64,000 nt of DNA from Phycisphaeraceae bacterium. GTDB taxonomy: Bacteria > Planctomycetota > Phycisphaerae > Phycisphaerales > Phycisphaeraceae. The notes under the pieces were generated by a model. The model was not told the origin of the DNA and ran no database searches. It was given only the letters and a program-made list of their open reading frames with translations. The position numbers and the translations under genes were made by a program. This document shows, piece by piece, positions 21,801 to 26,569 of the stretch; position 1 is the first letter of the stretch; each line of letters opens with the position of its first letter. The stretch is from positions 1 through 64,000 of the forward strand of contig JAJDCS010000010.1 in the NCBI GenBank assembly GCA_029260715.1, written 5' to 3'.

Positions 21801-24800
21801 CTCGATACTCGGGCGTGACCCCGGGATGTCAATCGGGTCGCCGTTTTCATCGAAAAGATCAACGTTGCCCCGTGTGGCGACGATCTGGTCGGCTGATTCG
21901 GTGCCGTTGACGATCAGCGTGTCGACTTCGTCGATGCTGCCGTCTTCGAAGAACACAAGGTCTGTTCGGTTCAGCCCGGTGCCGGACAGGTCGTTCATGG
22001 TAACGGTGTCTGCCCCGCCGCCCAGGGCCAGCGTTAGCGCCTCGACGCCGGAAATTTGGAGGTTATCGGCTTGGGTGGTGATGAGCAGCCCCCCGTTGTC
22101 CTCGCTAAGGTCGACGGTGTCCCCCAGTTCGACGCGTGCCGTCCTGGGCAGATCGTCTTCCACTTCGATGCGTTGCATCTCGACTTCGCCCTGTATTGTG
22201 AGCCTGTCACCACGGGTTCCTGCCCGCTGCCCACCGCCGATGATGGTGTCCACGCCGTCGTCTAAGGGGTTCCGGAACGAGTCGTCTAAGACGACCAAGA
22301 AGGTGTCGTCGTCGTTGCCGCCGTTGAGCGTGTTTTTGCCGAAGTTGCCTTCGAGGTAGTCGTCTCCGTCCTCGCCCATGAGCAGGTCGTTGCCGAACCC
22401 GCCGTACAGTTGGTCGTTACCGTCGCTACCGAACAGCAAGTCGTCATCCCGCCCGCCGCGCAGGATGTCGTTGCCGGTTCCGCCTCGCAACTCGTCTTTG
22501 CCGACGCCGCCGATGAGTTCGTCATCGCCAGCCCCGCCGTTGAGGGTATCGTCCCCGTCGCTGCCTGATAGCACGTCATTGCCATTGCCGCCGATCAGTT
22601 CGTCATCGCCCTGCCCGCCAAGCAGTATGTCGTCCCCATCCCCGCCGTTGAACACTGTGTTGAGCCCGAACCGGGTCTGCGACAGCTCATCGTTTCCGTC
22701 GCCGCCGTTGATATTGACCGGGACGTCTGTATTACCGACTATTCTGAAGACGTCGTCGCCGTCGCCGAAGTCGCCCTGGACCCGCTTAACGCCCGAGAGC
22801 ACCTGGACCCGGTTGAACGCGGTGATCAGGATCGTCGCGGTGCCTTCGTCCGTATCAAATGCCTGCTGCTGAATCTTGAATTCCTCGTTGATCTCGGTCG
22901 GGTCGGCGTTAGAGCTTCTAAACCCTGCCAGGTCGCCGGCGAAGAGCGTGAGTGTCCCGTCGTCCGGGTCGACTTCGCCCAGGACGGTGGGGTTGACGAA
23001 ATCTCCGTTGAGCAGGTCGGCATCGCTGGGGGTGTTGATCGGGAGACTAAAGATCGGCGGGGTGGTCCACTTCTTGCGCAGGTCCAGGAGCCTAAACGAG
23101 AACGGGCTGACCCCGGCCTCGACCGTGAGGAACAACTCAATAAACGCCTGCCCGGTGAACGCGATATTGAACAAGTTGTCGAACCCGCTTGGTGTGATCC
23201 GGTCGATCTCAGCCAGATCGACCCTCCCGTCGTAGACCTGTTCGCCGGTGTCGAAAAACGTCTCCGTGTCGGGCAAGTCGTTGAGGTCAAACTCGAAATT
23301 CACCTCGACTCCGCCCCCCACGCCGCCGAACGCCCTGGCCACCCCGATGTCCAGCCCCAGCGCCAGGCCGGGCGCCAGCTCGACGCCGACTTTGAACTCA
23401 GGCTTGTCTTTGGGGTTCTGGATATTCCCGTCCCCGTCGGACCGGTCCCCGGCTGCGAGGTCGCTGTTGTGGTCGTCGAAGAACAACCCGGCGTCGAGCT
23501 CGTCGAAATGTTCAAGGGCGCTTTGTTCGAGGGTGGCTTTGCTGGAGTAGTCGAGCAGATTCAAGAAGCGGTTGAGCCCATCGGATTGGAAGCCGGCCCC
23601 GAAGTCGATGTCAAAACCCACCCCCCCGCGCAGGGTCATCCCCAACACGAGGTACAGCGGGACGAACCCGGTCCAGATCGCGTCGAACGCGACGGCGGTG
23701 TTGAACGTGAAGATGTCGATCCCGTTGTTGCCCAGCATGACATTGAAAATCTGCTCGGGGCTTTCGAGGAACGGGAACGCGAAGTCGTTGTTGATCGACT
23801 TAACTTTGTTGCCCAGTGCTCCGCCGGCCACGAATTTTTTCTTGACCTCGCTGTTTAATTCGGAGCGTGGCGACTTCATCTTGACGCCGCCTTCGCCGTT
23901 GGTCATGAACGAGCCGACCGGCTCCATCTGCTTTGCGCCCGTGGTTTTTGGGCGCGATGCGTAAGTCCGAATCGCGTCGAGCACCTGGACAGCCCGCTTG
24001 ACCTTGTCGCTGGCGTTCTTCTTGGTTTTGTCTTTTTTGGCTAACGCGAGTATCAGGTCCAGCATCGTGGGCTTGAGCTTCTGGCCCGACTGGGTTGGCT
24101 GCTCCTCGAAAACACTATCGCCGCCAAAATCCAGGCCAAGGTCGATGTCGAACGCGTCGATAATGTCGCCGAGCACGGGGATCTCAAACGTGAGGAAATC
24201 GAACAACGGCCCAAGCGGGATAAACAGGCTCTGGAGGTCGAGGATGATCGGCTCAAGGAACGACTCGATGAAGGAATCGACGTCGAACATCACGTCAAGG
24301 AACTCGACCGTGGCTTCCTGGCCAAAGGTGTCGGCGCTCACGTCGTCGCGCACGAATGTTTTTTTCACCTGCAGGTCGGCGTCAAACCGCATGTCGAACA
24401 GGTCGTCGATGGGCAGGCCAATCCCCGCAAGGTCCAGGAACGCCGGGAGCACCCCGCCGGCGGTGTGTAGCAGCATGTCGGTGCCGCCGGTGAGCACGGC
24501 GTCGGTCCCGACGCCCGCGAAGGTGTCGGTCGATACCAGGCGTTGGTCGTCGCGCGTGCTGGTGACGTCGATGTCGTAAGTGCCTTCAAAGATTTTCAAG
24601 CGGTCTGTGGGGGCGGGTATGGTCGCGGTGGGCACAAACTCGGTGAACGTGGAGGGCATGACGCCCATCTTGCCGAACATCTCAAAGCTGCTGTCGATCC
24701 GGGCCTCAACATCGACGACCAACTCTTCGTCCAAGCCGGTCTCGATGAAGAAGCCGTCGGTCTCGCTGACGCCGAATTTGAGTTTCCATGTGTAGCCGAC

Positions 24801-25406
24801 GGTGACGTCCACCTGCTTGTCGCCTAGACCAACGGTGTCCGGGCCGAAGAACGACTGGAGCACGCCCGTGCTACCCAAGGCGAAGTCGAATTTCAACGCG
24901 TCCGCGTAGGTTGTTTCGTCGGAGAGCGTCAGCTCGAATTTGATCTCTGACGAGGCGTCGGTGCCCAGCACGTCGATGCCGGTGATGCCGTCGACAAGGA
25001 GGTCGCCCAGTTCTTGCGCCAGTTCCGCCAGGATCGCGTCGATGTCGGGGTTGGTGCCGGCGTCGAAGTCCGCCAGCGCGGCTTCGAGCTTGTTAAAAAT
25101 CTCGCCCGGGTCGTCGCCGGCATTTGGATCGTTATTGCTTAGGTCGTTTCCGATCCCCGGCACGGGCGTGGCGAAGACGCCGCTGATAATCTGGGCCTCA
25201 AGCTCGGGCAGGAAGTCGAGCATCCCGGCGCCTAGCAGCGACAGGTCCGCGGCCAGCATGATCCGCGGTTCGAGTTGCTCCAAGCCGCCGGTGGCGTCCG
25301 ACTGTTTTAACCGCGACCTCGCCCGGGCGTTAGCGACACGCCCACGGGAAAGAACGCCTCGGTACAAAGAACACAGCCACTTGTATGATCGTGAATTGAT
25401 CGCCAT
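9822..25406 (-). CDS. 5194-residue LEPRxLL giant surface protein: RTX, beta-propeller, PKD, LamG, C-type lectin, Calx-beta, two dockerin-like cassettes
   Basis: The ATG at 25406 is preferred to a GTG 36 bases upstream because GGTGAGG lies six bases before it and the product then aligns with the 1095-residue protein (YKWLCSLYRGV against YQWLCSLYRGV at residues 8-18). LEPRIMLAA follows at about residue 47. Approximate layout: alpha/beta adhesin-like region 60-890; RTX repeats 898-1040 and 1286-1463; SPDG-type beta-propeller 2190-2915; PKD/Ig-like domains 3113-3590; LamG-like 3723-3912; C-type-lectin-like 3956-4073 with WIGL, EPN (4041-4043) and WLDD; more PKD 4096-4470; Calx-beta 4473-4600; two tandem cassettes with dockerin repeats 4603-5044; and a basic Gln/Arg/Thr-rich tail of about 150 residues. 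This is consistent with a secreted, calcium-stabilised adhesin or glycan binder. The export route is not evident, since there is no classical signal peptide. Confidence 0.95.
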   Translation of the reverse strand: MAINSRSYKWLCSLYRGVLSRGRVANARARSRLKQSDATGGLEQLEPRIMLAADLSLLGAGMLDFLPELEAQIISGVFATPVPGIGNDLSNNDPNAGDDPGEIFNKLEAALADFDAGTNPDIDAILAELAQELGDLLVDGITGIDVLGTDASSEIKFELTLSDETTYADALKFDFALGSTGVLQSFFGPDTVGLGDKQVDVTVGYTWKLKFGVSETDGFFIETGLDEELVVDVEARIDSSFEMFGKMGVMPSTFTEFVPTATIPAPTDRLKIFEGTYDIDVTSTRDDQRLVSTDTFAGVGTDAVLTGGTDMLLHTAGGVLPAFLDLAGIGLPIDDLFDMRFDADLQVKKTFVRDDVSADTFGQEATVEFLDVMFDVDSFIESFLEPIILDLQSLFIPLGPLFDFLTFEIPVLGDIIDAFDIDLGLDFGGDSVFEEQPTQSGQKLKPTMLDLILALAKKDKTKKNASDKVKRAVQVLDAIRTYASRPKTTGAKQMEPVGSFMTNGEGGVKMKSPRSELNSEVKKKFVAGGALGNKVKSINNDFAFPFLESPEQIFNVMLGNNGIDIFTFNTAVAFDAIWTGFVPLYLVLGMTLRGGVGFDIDFGAGFQSDGLNRFLNLLDYSSKATLEQSALEHFDELDAGLFFDDHNSDLAAGDRSDGDGNIQNPKDKPEFKVGVELAPGLALGLDIGVARAFGGVGGGVEVNFEFDLNDLPDTETFFDTGEQVYDGRVDLAEIDRITPSGFDNLFNIAFTGQAFIELFLTVEAGVSPFSFRLLDLRKKWTTPPIFSLPINTPSDADLLNGDFVNPTVLGEVDPDDGTLTLFAGDLAGFRSSNADPTEINEEFKIQQQAFDTDEGTATILITAFNRVQVLSGVKRVQGDFGDGDDVFRIVGNTDVPVNINGGDGNDELSQTRFGLNTVFNGGDGDDILLGGQGDDELIGGNGNDVLSGSDGDDTLNGGAGDDELIGGVGKDELRGGTGNDILRGGRDDDLLFGSDGNDQLYGGFGNDLLMGEDGDDYLEGNFGKNTLNGGNDDDTFLVVLDDSFRNPLDDGVDTIIGGGQRAGTRGDRLTIQGEVEMQRIEVEDDLPRTARVELGDTVDLSEDNGGLLITTQADNLQISGVEALTLALGGGADTVTMNDLSGTGLNRTDLVFFEDGSIDEVDTLIVNGTESADQIVATRGNVDLFDENGDPIDIPGSRPSIEIDFFNTDAIVSETLPLPVINGVPPTNGVFLDPSVGTVSGPHATILGASSNDKLIINGNGGNDVIQRGTKNPTPVNLDDDAGTSITLEINGGTGNDTIRAVNFNSAGAALVHGGDGNDTIFGGRASETLHGDAGNDTIFGGPDDVFNNLSDTIFGGTGDDTIYGTNSADELHGDAGNDTIFGLEGADTIFGGDDDDDIDAGFGDDDVFGEDGNDTLFGGEDGPGGVNGFDSLFGGDGNDTLNGRIADRLLDGGTGTNTMTFDTAAAAAGAFAPNIFIADDGITVDFNGFRDTTNFANTSPDTTFTVTLGDDPGFSADNKVFIDGSLPVGKTVINGTGDSTDIFVINNTSGELEINSGDGADSFLINGLSHETTINAGAGGDKISFIPTEDSRVHSNVSADLTFNAGAGNDSLLFRDTGTSIFDINLSTISDTSFSGFSLPTGVVITHSGLTQLDFELGRATDLLTIESTPANSVTNVSTGGNKDSVDVQTFTNELNLDGGIGPDIFGEESDQLGLSNAAIAASQSGDTLTATNFEAIRLDDSAETGNTDWVFDGNTLTKNAAAVLSYGPGGGFPGISFGTVEGVALLSGSGNDTITVLNNTIPIDINAGPGTDTITIGDATSVDTLANHSAAITVNGGNDTADDTFIVDFSGNDGNSNIWDWALDELTISTGPGVVPPASLRVGLDGTFEDVQLDIGRLGSTLSIRDTFPGTALDHATMTVTGSDDAEFIFIDGVNEFTDLTLDLGDGNNELNIGGTYRDPVARSGEPIAGPITITGDGRLETTLDRSFDRLGRAGTIGTEGITGLGMGGIDTTGIQVQSIDAILGTGADTVVITDTKTLNNFTARITIDGNFGNDTLTAVAAGFKAINQERLKLIGGPGRDTTIIEFDDVAAEAPNLGTPGNPELIFDSESLIVDNATGTANVAWTLTDGVLEADGNFIADTGGIDAFELKAGTGGADTFTVEQTGNASLDLLVDSESVTFIRDPSVILSVGETIGIPGADTTPVNADPDSPSLLVSPDGAFVYTISRDRDSIVIYPRDPNFGNLGFPLETGQGTFPLDPFNSGSAVVVSPDGNDVYFASRGGLFQLDRDTDTGLVDIKLGLTASTRPVKDFAISQDGLFAFASVNRVLAEGFVEELIVYSRSQTTGRLTQIQALPVAGNILDDITLAVSPDGNSVYVTTDFFNPAGGDRITVFSRPDANSEFANLQTLNSTPPTAGALEDGLNGIHGVAVSPDGEFVYTAGRRAVAVFARADDGTLTPSTVFDSTTNPDLDASMTGVAVSPDNQSIYVTSSSSTNSILRFARDTSTDAHTFEQGVNPTDLTAVSGITVSDDGTRVYAFQSNSGTVAVFARAASGALTRLDSVDNADPGVRGLDGVGAVAVSPDGEHVYTVGFNALAVLGPDGADDLRYLDALVQGDARNRGLVDPLVATMSHDGNHIYVASLGERNGSIAVYDISSSSGTPTFEQVIFDDLPGFDRLSAITDITVSPDDRFVYVASEFESEFTTFSRDADTGELTFVASNALIADTVIVSPDGTTFHISFPLGNVLNSVNRNTTTGALSGAAFDSEAGVGNVVSMAITPDGNTVFAASEDLNTVFVFDRDVAGNLTLRHTFEDGAGGVDGLAGADNVVVSPDGKRAYASGRGGDESIAVFDRDPDTGDWSFIGAIALPESPLAGPGDPPQLPTAIAVSPDGLNVYVARGDEGAGGITLLSPPQFNVNFSQVNDLTVKTGAGNDVLALVNPPAGVTMTLNAGNGNNTVAINDTAATTTVTTGTGQDTVEVLGTGNARATNISTGSGEDTVNLWGVGTGSTMVIDLGNNADVFSYSLDALAGAGNMITLNGGSPSAPPGDVLIGESTAFFANPALPIGLFPNFGILIAGSTQIQYFSFEFPMTGAGVARPTADAADRAISEGNPVTLDATGSTIGVAPLVSFEWDLNSDGIFGDVTGSTPTLTWEALSGFGIDDDGVYPISLRVTDDDGLVDVDTATITVNNTAPVATLSGDASVGEGSLYTLELSINDPGDDTVSQVEINWGDGITETLDVGVPFTHIYADGPAQHTIQANVIDEDGTHAAANTLDVQVTDVAPQLSIASDSNAIEGDPYLLFLTVDSNPGQDTITQWTINWGDGSDPETIPVADINPGGFVSHVFGATPPSSVFEISALATDEDGTHNAGNTVTVTVTDVADKPLLVTIEGDDSVDEDTQYTLNLISDAPAGDPILSWTIDWGDGTTPEIIQGSPESATHVYDTPGVYEITASATDSDGLHPVDADNPFTPQVETDPFLVTVLDVAPIATISGPAQTNEGDQYTLTLATANPGMDAVIGWTIDWGDGTVDTIAGDPASATHVYPDGPQAFEINASVTYEKVIDDGPSGDGIVETTVTAQNTVSVTVNNVAPTLRLVGDPSIDEGGVYQLFLAPSDPGTDIISNWIIDWGDGTTQHVAGNPNSVGHEYTDGTLTATITATAFDEDSPLGVATADLALNWDAADPGSNPGSQWQPNSNNGVPPINWQFTAATPINNATTTSSDIDAAFVFDGNNPVVTQQPFGTLPGLVTQDASFELWVKPDDLLGQEIILESGGVNAGMSLRLDGDGDGENPDRLVFRVKDGTTVLEAETTLTADEISDFVHVVVTIETGVGADAVIGLYVNGEQRGTAQATGGQSLQSWALEPGDALGGRTAVVGGDNAGDLNAFGGFVGEIAQVRLYAEALSPSQVLGNFVAVATGNGAGSAIAGAPNTGYTTSGVSQFTLPISVHGDGALGNLRFYLPTPAAGDWQSAQDEAVTLGGHLLWINNQGEQDFIDETFLGGGTTEYWIGLANVADPADPADFQWTRGALFAFTNFAPGEPNGSGDFVFLQDQGDGTSQWLDDSDAANRLGIIKLATLSGLPDSAFTASTTDVTVNNVDPVLTISGNSSVEEGAQYALSLDLVEDPGDDTPSQFVVDWGDGNTETFEFDPDSTADGVLTSLPAALLHTYADGFATHTITVDMIDDDGTYIALASTTVDVTDAAPTIALPGAVAVDEGLLYTLTLGPVTDPGDDTVTQYIINWGDGTPTEMFASAGDVTHIYAGGDVQRTITVDLVNEDGTFIDAGQKTIFINDVTLVIELTGAASVDEGNSYTLNFGPVTDPSDPEPSALPEITQYIVRWGDGTVEPLPSTATSASHTYTDGDFTHAVTVDLVTAAVGTFPHAGLLETAVNNVAPVIAPIADANLLPGQTLTAVGSFTDPGMDTFTATVDYGQGDGPTTLPLNSDGTFSLSNRYEAAGGFTVTVAVTDDDGDTTTETFLVSVADELTVFIDDVTVSEDDTTATFTVSLSKPALQDVTVSFTTADGTATSDGDPSLGEDDYAPLAGSVMITAGQTSAPINVTINDDTLFEDDETFTVSLTAVTQGNATISDSEGTGTIVNDDGPSVTEVLVSGTSWSAAALEAVDPGRGLGHSIPNGSPDQTQTLQWVNVNQVHLVFEGDVQVSQNDLNLYGLNVPSYAFLADDPTDTLPADQDGFRYDPSTFTATWTLNTTIDTDKLLLVLADTVNANGVALDGETTDPLNASLPSGDGTPGGTFAFGFNVLPGDATHDGTVNGQDLLSWQSDLFNTGFVLPPDFNLDGTVNGQDLLIWQSHLFNALPTGSHGPAVAEVLVSGTAWSAAALEAVDPGRGVGHAIPNGSPDQTQTLQWVNINQVHLVFTRDVQVSQDDLSLHGVNVSEYTFLADDPTNTLPTEQDGFRYDPVTFTATWTLNTTINTDKLLLVLADTVNNSGAPLDGETVDPLNATLPSGDGIPGGDFAFGFNVLPGDATHDGVVNGQDLLSWQSDLFNTGFVLPPDFNLDGTVNGQDLLAWQSHLFNAIPTGSPTPSPAAIPEAEHTTTGQLPYNAVASEETKQIPAAPFTPNLRDRTSSPEKPRDTQPPQTIQRSQKIDTQEQSTTGQDRRTTPSRRIRENHIRSLELTQWVDRPSGEQSRGQHEATNAFSTFKSRHRTNEETLTRHRLAQLTLVSLLPDLDP
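10275..10937 (-). repeat. Tandem 663-bp duplication, second (C-terminal) unit
   Basis: Encodes residues 4824-5044 of the 5194-residue protein: an SwmB/Ig-like fold beginning VAEVLVSGTAWSAAALEAV, then two dockerin-like repeats (DATHDGVVNGQDLL and DFNLDGTVNGQDLL). It is offset from its neighbour by exactly 663 bp (221 codons), and long stretches of DNA are nearly identical. Confidence 0.9.
10938..11600 (-). repeat. Tandem 663-bp duplication, first unit
   Basis: Encodes residues 4603-4823, the first SwmB/Ig-like plus dockerin cassette, directly after the Calx-beta domain. Its near identity to the next unit suggests recent duplication or gene conversion. Related single cassettes occur near the N-terminus of the partial protein at 1-7725 and near the C-terminus of the 1095-residue protein. 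Confidence 0.9.
20000..22715 (-). repeat. RTX-type calcium-binding nonapeptide arrays and related repeats in the 5194-residue protein
   Basis: Two clear runs of GGxGxDxLx nonapeptides lie at 22290-22715 (for example GGDGDDILL, GGQGDDELI, GGNGNDVLS) and 21020-21550 (for example GGRASETLH, GDAGNDTIF, GGTGDDTIY). The DNA therefore repeats with a 27-bp period. Shorter GTGADTV-like motifs continue towards 20000. Known RTX repeats form calcium-loaded parallel beta-rolls. They do not by themselves prove type I secretion here. Confidence 0.85.
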
Positions 25407-25881
25407 GACTTCCTCACCTTTTTTAGAAACGACACAGACCACTGAGCGATCGGTGCCGCGGTTAGCACGACCGGATTTTTAGAACAATACAACTCTGCAG
25501 GACGGGCTTTAGTGGTTAAGTTGGATTAAAGAAAAGACTCTGGCGGAGGGTGAACAATGGCTGTTGGTGGCCAACTCCTGTCGGAGGGAGAAGCCCCCGG
25601 TGCTGTGCCTCCTTTTATTGTCAACTTCTATTTAGGCGTGCGCGACGTAGATCTCAATCCATCATCAGTAAATGTGTGATGACGATTCATAATAACGGAA
25701 CGAGGGCTAAATTGGAAGAAAAAAATACTTGGGCTTAAAGGGAGGGGGCTTAGGACGTTAAGCGGCGGTTAAACTGTCGTTCGTCCTATGATTTCCAGTA
25801 AAAACAAGTACTACGTCCGTTCCCGAATCAGTGAGAAGGTTTCGCTGGTGCGGGTGGGCTGTGCGGGGGTGGTGTATCGGT
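25407..25881. other. Intergenic region upstream of the 5194-residue gene
   Basis: 475 bp with lower GC than the genes on either side. It must hold the promoter of the 5194-residue gene and the end of the PEP-CTERM transcript. I saw no convincing promoter boxes. A weak AGGACG...CGTCCT inverted pair occurs near 25750-25790. The short open frame at 25550-25738 has no recognisable features and no support. Confidence 0.5.
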
Positions 25882-26517
25882 TCAGGCTGGGCGGTGGCTA
25901 GGGGATTTTGGTCTGCTGCGGTGCGTGCTGAAGGCGAGCAAGGCGTAGGCGGCCCAGAGGGCGAATGCGGCGGGCTCGGGGGTGACGGTGAGTGTGCCGT
26001 CGTTGACGGTGGGGGTTAGCGGTTGGCCGCTGTCGTCGATCAGGAGGGTGTTCAGCGCGATCGCGTTGGCGGTGAACGAACTGACGGTAAGGTTGTAGGT
26101 GGTTCTTTCAGTTAAGCCGGCTGCGTTGACGCGGACGGTTGCCAGCAGGCCGTTGGTTGGGATGACGATCGGTGAAAAAATATCGTTAACAAGGACGTCC
26201 CAGAAGGCTTGCTGGGGTGGGTCTATATCGGAGCCGTTGTCCTGTGAGCCGTCGTTGTTGGGGGCGAAGATTGTGCCGCTTACGAGGTCGACGGTGTCAA
26301 TAGCGGGGCCTGCTAGGGTTGTGCCTTCGCTGATCTGTAGCACAAGCGATAGGCCCAGCAGGTCGGGGTCGGTCGGTTCTCGCTGGATCATGATCATGAT
26401 GTCGGCGATCGAACCGGGCTCTACTTCGTGGTCGCCGACGATGATGATCGCGGCGTGGGCGGCGGGCGCCCATGCGACGAACAAAGCGGTGATCAGCAGG
26501 TGTTTCAGGGCGTTCAC
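25882..26517 (-). CDS. PEP-CTERM-anchored protein with cohesin-like ectodomain
   Basis: 211 residues from a GTG at 26517, chosen because AAGGAAGG lies ten bases upstream and the product then begins with a clean signal peptide (MNALKHLLITALFVAW, then APAAHAA). An upstream in-frame ATG at 26568 has no ribosome site. The ectodomain (about 23-178) is beta-rich, with VGDHEVEPGSIADIMIMIQ near its start and a DGTLTV end. This layout resembles cohesin domains, but the match is by eye only. The C-terminus has PEP at 180-182, a hydrophobic segment (183-196) and a basic HRSRPK stretch, the PEP-CTERM pattern recognised by exosortase in other bacteria. The gene follows the 9902-residue gene in the same direction at about 50 bp, so the two are probably co-transcribed. 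It could serve as a cell-envelope receptor for a dockerin-bearing partner. Confidence 0.85.
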   Translation of the reverse strand: MNALKHLLITALFVAWAPAAHAAIIIVGDHEVEPGSIADIMIMIQREPTDPDLLGLSLVLQISEGTTLAGPAIDTVDLVSGTIFAPNNDGSQDNGSDIDPPQQAFWDVLVNDIFSPIVIPTNGLLATVRVNAAGLTERTTYNLTVSSFTANAIALNTLLIDDSGQPLTPTVNDGTLTVTPEPAAFALWAAYALLAFSTHRSRPKSPSHRPA

Positions 26518-26569
26518 TTTTTTCTTACCTTCCTTTCCACTCCCACATGAGGCGGGGTGGTCGTTCATA

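Noticed and set aside
25550-25738. 62-codon plus-strand open frame in the intergenic region
   Set aside because: Composition is atypical for a protein and nothing supports translation.
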